10,467 nt of DNA from Acidobacteriota bacterium (GTDB lineage: Bacteria; Acidobacteriota; Vicinamibacteria; Vicinamibacterales; 2-12-FULL-66-21). The stretch is from NCBI GenBank assembly GCA_013697225.1, contig JACCXG010000427.1, forward strand, positions 1 through 10,467. The letters run 5' to 3'. Shown here piece after piece: positions 5,741 through 10,467 of this stretch (the stretch's first letter is position 1; the number at the start of each line of letters is the position of its first letter). A program made the position numbers and the translations under genes. The notes under the pieces were generated by a model. That model saw only the letters and a list, made by a program, of their open reading frames with translations, had not been told where the DNA came from and did not search any database.

Positions 5741-6706
5741 GTGATAGAGGTCCAGAACATCACCAAGCGCTACGGCCGGACGACGGCCGTGGACGACGTC
5801 AGCTTCCGTGTGGAGCGGGGGGAGATCCTCGGGTTCCTCGGCCCGAACGGTGCCGGGAAGACCACGACCATGCGGATTTTGACCGGATACATGCCGCCGA
5901 CCGAGGGGCGCGCCACCGTGGCGGGGTACGACGTCTTCACCCATCCCATCGAGGCAAAGCAGCGGACCGGCTACCTCCCGGAGACACCGCCGCTCTACCC
6001 CGACATGACCGTCCGGGAATATCTGGACTTCGTCGCGCGCATCAAGGGGGTGCCGTCACGTGAACGGCGCGATCGGGTGACCTCGGCCATGCAGCGCACG
6101 CACGTCGCCGACATGGCTTCCCGGCACTGCAGCAAGCTTTCGAAGGGCTACCGGCAGCGGGTGGGCCTGGCGCAGGCGATCATCCACAATCCCGAAGTGC
6201 TCATCCTTGACGAGCCCACCGCCGGCCTCGACCCGAAGCAAATCATCGAAACGCGCGAACTGATTCGGGGCCTTGCCGGTGATCACACAATCGTCCTCAG
6301 CACCCACATCCTGCCGGAGGTCGCGCAGACCTGCCAGCGGGTGGTCATCATCAACCGCGGCCGGGTGGTGGCCATCGACACGCCCGAGGGGCTGACGTCA
6401 CGGCTCCAGGGGGCCGCCACGCTTTACGTGCAGGTGGACGCGCCCGGCGTGGATGCGACCGAGACGCTGCAGGGGCTCCCGGGCGTCTCACGCGTGGCCC
6501 TCTCGGATCAACGCGACGGCGTACGCGGCTATGAGGTCGAGAGTGCGAGGGAAACGGACATCCGCCGCGAAATCGCACGGGCGGTGGTGAGCCGCGGGTG
6601 GGGCCTGCTGGAGCTGCGGCCGATGCGCATGAGCCTGGAGGAAATCTTCCTGCAGGTGACGACCGAGGAAACCCCGGAGGAGGCGGTCAGTGAACAGCGT
6701 CCGTAA
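5741..6706 (+). CDS. gldA: ABC transporter ATP-binding protein, GldA-like
   Basis: 321 residues from a GTG with GGAGAGG three bases upstream. ABC motifs appear in order: Walker A GPNGAGKT (34-41), a Q-loop region with Glu where Gln is usual (YLPETPP, 78-84), signature LSKGYRQ (133-139), Walker B ILDEP (155-159) with Asp157 and catalytic Glu158, and switch His189. A C-terminal extension of about 100 residues follows, as in GldA and other ABC-2 exporters. It hydrolyses ATP to drive the permease encoded by the next gene, with which it overlaps by 17 bases. In Bacteroidetes the GldA-GldF-GldG complex is needed for gliding; in other phyla the same set is widespread without gliding and the substrate is not known. 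The gene name denotes family membership only. Confidence 0.93.
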   Translation: MIEVQNITKRYGRTTAVDDVSFRVERGEILGFLGPNGAGKTTTMRILTGYMPPTEGRATVAGYDVFTHPIEAKQRTGYLPETPPLYPDMTVREYLDFVARIKGVPSRERRDRVTSAMQRTHVADMASRHCSKLSKGYRQRVGLAQAIIHNPEVLILDEPTAGLDPKQIIETRELIRGLAGDHTIVLSTHILPEVAQTCQRVVIINRGRVVAIDTPEGLTSRLQGAATLYVQVDAPGVDATETLQGLPGVSRVALSDQRDGVRGYEVESARETDIRREIARAVVSRGWGLLELRPMRMSLEEIFLQVTTEETPEEAVSEQRP

Positions 6707-7463
6707 CGTGCTCGCGATCGCGGACAAGGAGCTGCGCTCCTACTTCGCCTCGCCCATCGGCTACATCATCATCGGGCTGTTCGCCCTGCTGTTTGGCTGG
6801 TTCTTCTACGTCTATCTCACGTTCTTCGTCCAGCGCAGCACCGGGATGGCGGGGATGGGAGGCGGAGCCACCAACATCAACCAGGACATGATCCGCTACG
6901 TGCTCATGAACTCCGCGGTCATCATCCTCTTCGTGATGCCGATGATCACGATGCGGACCTACGCGGAAGAGAAGCGCTCCGGCACGATCGAACTGCTGTT
7001 GACCTCTCCGCTGACCGACGTGCAGATCATCCTCGGGAAGTTCTTCGGCGCGATGGGGCTCTACGCGGCCATGCTGCTCGTGACGCTCCTGTACATGGGC
7101 ATCCTCTTCATCTACGGCAATCCCGAGTGGCGCCCGATCGCGTCGGGCTATCTGGGCCTGCTCCTGATGGGCGGCTGCTTCATCTCTCTCGGCCTGCTCA
7201 TCTCGAGCCTGACGAAGAACCAGATCGTGGCCGGCGTGCTCACCTTCGCCGTGTTCCTCATGCTCTGGGTCATCAACTGGATCGGTGACCAGTCGGGGCC
7301 GACGACCCGCGTCATCGTCAACTACCTCTCAATCGTGGACCACTTCGACGATTTCGCGCGCGGCATCATCGACACCAAACACCTGGTCTACTACCTGAGC
7401 TTCATCACGTTCGGCCTGTTCCTCACCGCCAAGTCGGTCGACAGCGAGCGGTGGCGAGGCTAG
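6690..7463 (+). CDS. gldF: ABC-2 type permease, GldF-like
   Basis: 257 residues from a GTG inside the end of gldA, with GGAGGAGG just upstream. Six membrane helices are apparent, about 24-47, 71-89, 117-142, 152-172, 178-198 and 231-249. Between the second and third lies EEKRSGTIELLLTSP (93-107), the cytoplasmic segment typical of ABC-2 permeases that contacts the ATPase. The Gly/Met-rich loop at 51-60 is external by prediction. This is the membrane channel of the exporter; a pair of these would assemble with two ATPase subunits. Length and motif match GldF and NosY-like proteins. The 17-base overlap with gldA implies coupled translation at matched levels. Confidence 0.92.
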   Translation: MNSVRNVLAIADKELRSYFASPIGYIIIGLFALLFGWFFYVYLTFFVQRSTGMAGMGGGATNINQDMIRYVLMNSAVIILFVMPMITMRTYAEEKRSGTIELLLTSPLTDVQIILGKFFGAMGLYAAMLLVTLLYMGILFIYGNPEWRPIASGYLGLLLMGGCFISLGLLISSLTKNQIVAGVLTFAVFLMLWVINWIGDQSGPTTRVIVNYLSIVDHFDDFARGIIDTKHLVYYLSFITFGLFLTAKSVDSERWRG

Positions 7464-7517
7464 TCCCCTCACTCGGACGCTGGACCTGATGAACCTGAAA
7501 CGCCTGGTCTCACACGT

Positions 7518-9104
7518 ATGCTGAAGCGGATTCTCGGTCTCGTCGGCTGGCTCGGCGTCGCGCTCGTCTTCGCGGCCGTTGCCATACGGTTTCTCCGTCC
7601 TGAATGGCAGCAGTGGTACAGCGGGCTGGCCATTGCGGGGCTCGTGTGCACGCTGCTCTACATCCTGAGCCAGTGGCGCGAGATCGCGCGGGCGTTCTCA
7701 GGGCGCGAGGCGCGCTTCGGCACCCTCGCGGTCGCGAGCGCAGTCGTCGTGCTGGCGATCCTGATCGCCATCAACTATCTGGCCTCGCGGCACAACCGGC
7801 GGTGGGATCTGACGGCCGCCAAACAGTTCACCCTCTCCGACCAGACGCGCACCATTCTGCAGAGCCTGGAGCGGCCGGTCGACATCAAGGTCTTCGCACA
7901 GCCGGACGACTTCGAGCGCTTCCGCGACAGGCTCGACGAATACCAGCACGCCACGCGGCAGGCGGCAATCGAATACGTCGATGCGGTGAAGTTCCCGTCC
8001 CGCGCCGCGCAGTACCAGGTGCAATCGCTCGGAACAGTCGTCTTCGAATACGACGGCAGGACCGAGCGCGTCACCTCCGACAGCGAGCAGGAGCTGACGA
8101 ACGGCCTGATCAAGGTGGTGCAGGGAGCGGAGCACAAGGTCTACTTCGTCCAGGGGCACGGCGAGAAGGGTCCGGAAGGGGCCGAACGCGACGGCTACAG
8201 CACCATCACCGGTTCGCTGCGCGACGAGAACTACACCGTCGAGCCGCTGGTGCTCGCGCAGCAGAAAGAGGTCCCGGCTGACGCGTCTGTCCTCGTCATC
8301 GCCGGACCGCGAACGGACTTCTTCGAACCTGAAATCGACATGCTGAAGCAGTACCTTGCGCGCGGCGGCAAGGTCTTGTTCCTGCTGGATCCTCCAGACA
8401 AGCCGGGTGCCGGCGACCTGACGCGACTGACCGCCCTCCTGAACGACTGGGGCATCGAGGTCGGCAACAACATCGTCGTGGACGTCAGCGGAATGGGGCA
8501 GCTGCTCGGAACGGGGCCCGAGGTCCCGGTAGCCGCGAAGTATCAGCCGCACCCGATCACCGAACGATTCAACCTCCTGACGGCGTTCCGGCTCGCCCGC
8601 TCGGTGACGCCGGCCGAAGGAGGCACCAGCGGACGATTCGCGCAGACGCTGGTCGAGACCAGCCCGGGCAGCTGGGCGGAGACGGACGTGAAAACCCTGA
8701 TGACCAGTGGTGAAGTGTCACGGGACCTGGCCGCAGGGGACAAGCAGGGTCCCATCTCGCTGGCGGCGGCCGTCTCGGCGCCCGCCGCGGAGCCTCCCCC
8801 TCCGGCCGAAGGGAAGGCGCCGGAGGACGCTCCGAAGCCTGAAACCCGGATCGTCGTATTCGGGGATTCCGATTTTGCGTCCAACGCCTGGCTGGGGATC
8901 CAGGGGAACCGCGACCTGTTCATGAACAGCGTGAACTGGCTGGCACAGCAGGAGAACCTCATCTCGATTCGTCCGCGCGATCCCGAGGATCGCCGGATCA
9001 CCCTCACCAGCGACCAGCAGCGCCGGATCTTCTGGCTCACCGTGCTGATCATCCCCGGCCTGATTCTCTTTGCGGGAATTCAGACCTGGTGGAGGAGGCG
9101 GTAG
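7518..9104 (+). CDS. gldG: GldG-like ABC transporter auxiliary protein
   Basis: 528 residues. Three N-terminal hydrophobic helices (about 6-25, 35-51, 68-88) are followed by the family motif RRWDLTAAKQFTLSDQT (94-110), a large extracytoplasmic domain with VYFVQGHGEKGP (208-219), a Pro/Ala/Glu-rich linker (about 422-443), the conserved VVFGDSDFASN (446-456) and a final membrane helix (about 503-521) ending in Arg residues. This order matches GldG proteins, which pair with GldF in the exporter complex; the outer domain resembles a sugar- or peptide-recognising fold but no catalytic residues are evident. It starts 54 bases after gldF without a clear Shine-Dalgarno. A tiny ORF at 7489-7524 overlaps the start. 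The following gene begins 2 bases downstream. Confidence 0.9.
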   Translation: MLKRILGLVGWLGVALVFAAVAIRFLRPEWQQWYSGLAIAGLVCTLLYILSQWREIARAFSGREARFGTLAVASAVVVLAILIAINYLASRHNRRWDLTAAKQFTLSDQTRTILQSLERPVDIKVFAQPDDFERFRDRLDEYQHATRQAAIEYVDAVKFPSRAAQYQVQSLGTVVFEYDGRTERVTSDSEQELTNGLIKVVQGAEHKVYFVQGHGEKGPEGAERDGYSTITGSLRDENYTVEPLVLAQQKEVPADASVLVIAGPRTDFFEPEIDMLKQYLARGGKVLFLLDPPDKPGAGDLTRLTALLNDWGIEVGNNIVVDVSGMGQLLGTGPEVPVAAKYQPHPITERFNLLTAFRLARSVTPAEGGTSGRFAQTLVETSPGSWAETDVKTLMTSGEVSRDLAAGDKQGPISLAAAVSAPAAEPPPPAEGKAPEDAPKPETRIVVFGDSDFASNAWLGIQGNRDLFMNSVNWLAQQENLISIRPRDPEDRRITLTSDQQRRIFWLTVLIIPGLILFAGIQTWWRRR

Positions 9105-9106
9105 GC

Positions 9107-10441
9107 ATGATGCGGGGAGTCCGCTCGCTCCTTATTTTGCTGGTGATTGCCGTCGCCCTCGGCTGGTACGTCTGGCGCGACTCCCAGCGGCCTGCCGGAG
9201 ACGACGGGCCGAGCCGGGATCAGGTGTTCGCGGTGAAGGCCGAGAGTATCGACGAGATCGCCATCCGGTCGGAAGCGGGGGAACAGACACGCCTGCAGAA
9301 ATCCGGCGAGCAGGGATGGCAGATCGTTGCCCCCACGACCGCCCCGCCGGACCCGGCGGAAGTCTCCGGCCTCACCTCGAACCTCGCGCGCCTCGAAATC
9401 CAGCGCGTGGTGGACGAAAACCCGCCGGACCTGAACGAGTACGGCCTGGCGCAGCCCCGTGTGGAAGTCGCGTTCAAGGCCGACGGGGAAGAACACCGGC
9501 TGCTCCTCGGCTCGAAGACACCGCCTGGCACGGACGTGTACGCGAAACGCGGCGCCGACAACGCGGTGTTCCTCATCTCGTCGTACCTCGAGTCGACGTT
9601 CAACCGCAGCACGTTCGAGCTTCGTGACAAGACCGTGCTGAAAGTGGAGCGGGACAAACTCGACGCGGTGGAGCTGACGACGGGTGGACGGACCGTGCGG
9701 TTCGCCCGTGCCGACGGCGAGTGGCGGATGACGGCTCCCGTCCCGGCGCGTGCCGATTTCAGCGCGGTCGAGGGGCTGGTCAGCCGGCTGTCGGGTCTGC
9801 AGATGCGGTCCGTGATCGAGGAGCCGGCCGCGGCGCGCAAGGCCGGCCTCGAAAAGCCGGTTGCGACGGCCCGTCTGGGATCCGGCAGTTCGCAGGCGAC
9901 GCTCGCCTTCGGCGCGCCGGCAGAAGACGGAGCGGTCCATGCCCGGGATCTCTCGCGTCCGGTGGTGTTCACGGTCGATGCCTCCATCCTCGACGATCTC
10001 AAGAAGACGCCTGCCGACCTGAGGCAGAAGGATCTCTTCGATGCACGAGCCTTCAACGCAACCTACCTCGAGATCACGCAGGCGGGCCAGACCTCGACCT
10101 TCCAGAAGGCCCGCGTGAAGAACGCGGAGGGGCAGGAAGAGGACCGCTGGAAGCAGACGGCTCCCCAGGAGCGTGAGCTCGAACAGGCTTCGGTCGACAG
10201 GCTGCTGTCGGCCGTCACCGGGGTGAGGGCCTCCGGATTCGTTGATGCAGCTCCAAAGGCTCTCGCCGCCCCGTCACTGAGTGTGGTCGTCAGGTTCGAC
10301 GAGGGCAAGAAGGAAGAGCGGGTGGGCTTCGCGCGGACGGGCACGGAGGCGTTTGCCGCCCGTGCGGGCGAGCCGGGCGCCGCAAGGATCGAGCCCGACG
10401 CGCTGGAGGCCATCACGAAGGCGCTGCAGGAGCTCAAATAA
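9107..10441 (+). CDS. DUF4340 membrane-anchored protein of the Gld-type operon
   Basis: 444 residues from an ATG with GGAGGAGG about 8 bases upstream; an in-frame GTG at 9089 overlaps gldG and is less likely. One N-terminal helix (about 6-22) with few flanking charges anchors a large hydrophilic domain outside the membrane. The rest holds three related units, starting near 47, 184 and 318. Each has a strand pattern of the type IDEIAI, LDAVEL or YLEIT, then W with a following AP or TAP (GWQIVAP, EWRMTAP, RWKQTAP), a helix with spaced Leu, and a last strand. DUF4340 proteins are commonly found after gldG in Acidobacteria and related phyla; their role is unknown. The likely job is a partner of GldG outside the membrane. 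No enzymatic motif is seen. Only 26 bases of sequence follow, with no readable gene. Confidence 0.9.
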   Translation: MMRGVRSLLILLVIAVALGWYVWRDSQRPAGDDGPSRDQVFAVKAESIDEIAIRSEAGEQTRLQKSGEQGWQIVAPTTAPPDPAEVSGLTSNLARLEIQRVVDENPPDLNEYGLAQPRVEVAFKADGEEHRLLLGSKTPPGTDVYAKRGADNAVFLISSYLESTFNRSTFELRDKTVLKVERDKLDAVELTTGGRTVRFARADGEWRMTAPVPARADFSAVEGLVSRLSGLQMRSVIEEPAAARKAGLEKPVATARLGSGSSQATLAFGAPAEDGAVHARDLSRPVVFTVDASILDDLKKTPADLRQKDLFDARAFNATYLEITQAGQTSTFQKARVKNAEGQEEDRWKQTAPQERELEQASVDRLLSAVTGVRASGFVDAAPKALAAPSLSVVVRFDEGKKEERVGFARTGTEAFAARAGEPGAARIEPDALEAITKALQELK

Positions 10442-10467
10442 CCCCGCAGGACCTCTCACGCGCGCTC

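Noticed and set aside
5529..5744. 71-codon plus-strand frame between the sensor and gldA, ending in a GTGA overlap with gldA
   Set aside because: Its start lies upstream of the predicted gldA promoter and inside the sensor operator. It has no ribosome site, no recognisable domain, and covers promoter-like AT-rich DNA.
7698..8552. 284-codon minus-strand frame opposite gldG
   Set aside because: The plus-strand product is a clear GldG protein; the reverse frame has no start signal or recognisable motif.

Overview
This is GC-rich bacterial DNA, probably chromosomal. A Gld-type ABC cassette followed by a DUF4340 gene, a LysW-like carrier next to LarE, and a receiver-PilZ protein together suggest a soil or environmental phylum such as Acidobacteriota. 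That placement is an inference from gene content; no rRNA or phylogenetic marker is present.

Layout. (1) Bases 1-2109, minus strand: a three-gene operon of a LysW-type carrier protein with a very acidic tail, a LarE-type PP-loop sulfur transferase (4-base GTGA overlap), and a GT-C membrane glycosyltransferase-like protein that starts 4 bases after larE and runs off the left edge. A promoter with a perfect TATAAT box precedes the carrier gene. (2) Bases 2259-2987, plus strand: a divergent receiver-PilZ protein with intact cyclic-di-GMP motifs. It converges on the next operon, and a shared hairpin covers both stop codons. (3) Bases 2992-5528, minus strand: a metal-resistance operon of an ArsR/SmtB-family sensor and a Zn/Cd/Pb-type P1B ATPase, with a recognisable promoter and dyad operator. 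(4) Bases 5584-10441, plus strand: a promoter and then gldA-gldF-gldG and a DUF4340 gene, a compact ABC-2 exporter operon with two auxiliary extracytoplasmic proteins.

How they work together. The sensor should release its operator when Zn or a related ion is in excess, so that the efflux pump is made. The Gld-type operon encodes one membrane complex: ATPase, permease, and two anchored proteins outside the membrane; its substrate is unknown. The most unusual group is the LysW-like carrier coupled to LarE. Neither lysine/arginine-pathway partners (LysX/ArgX, LysZ, LysY, LysJ, LysK) nor nickel-pincer partners (LarA, LarB, LarC) are in the window, so the two may form a separate carrier-based sulfur or adenylation chemistry. 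I found no rRNA, tRNA, CRISPR array, insertion sequence or phage gene.
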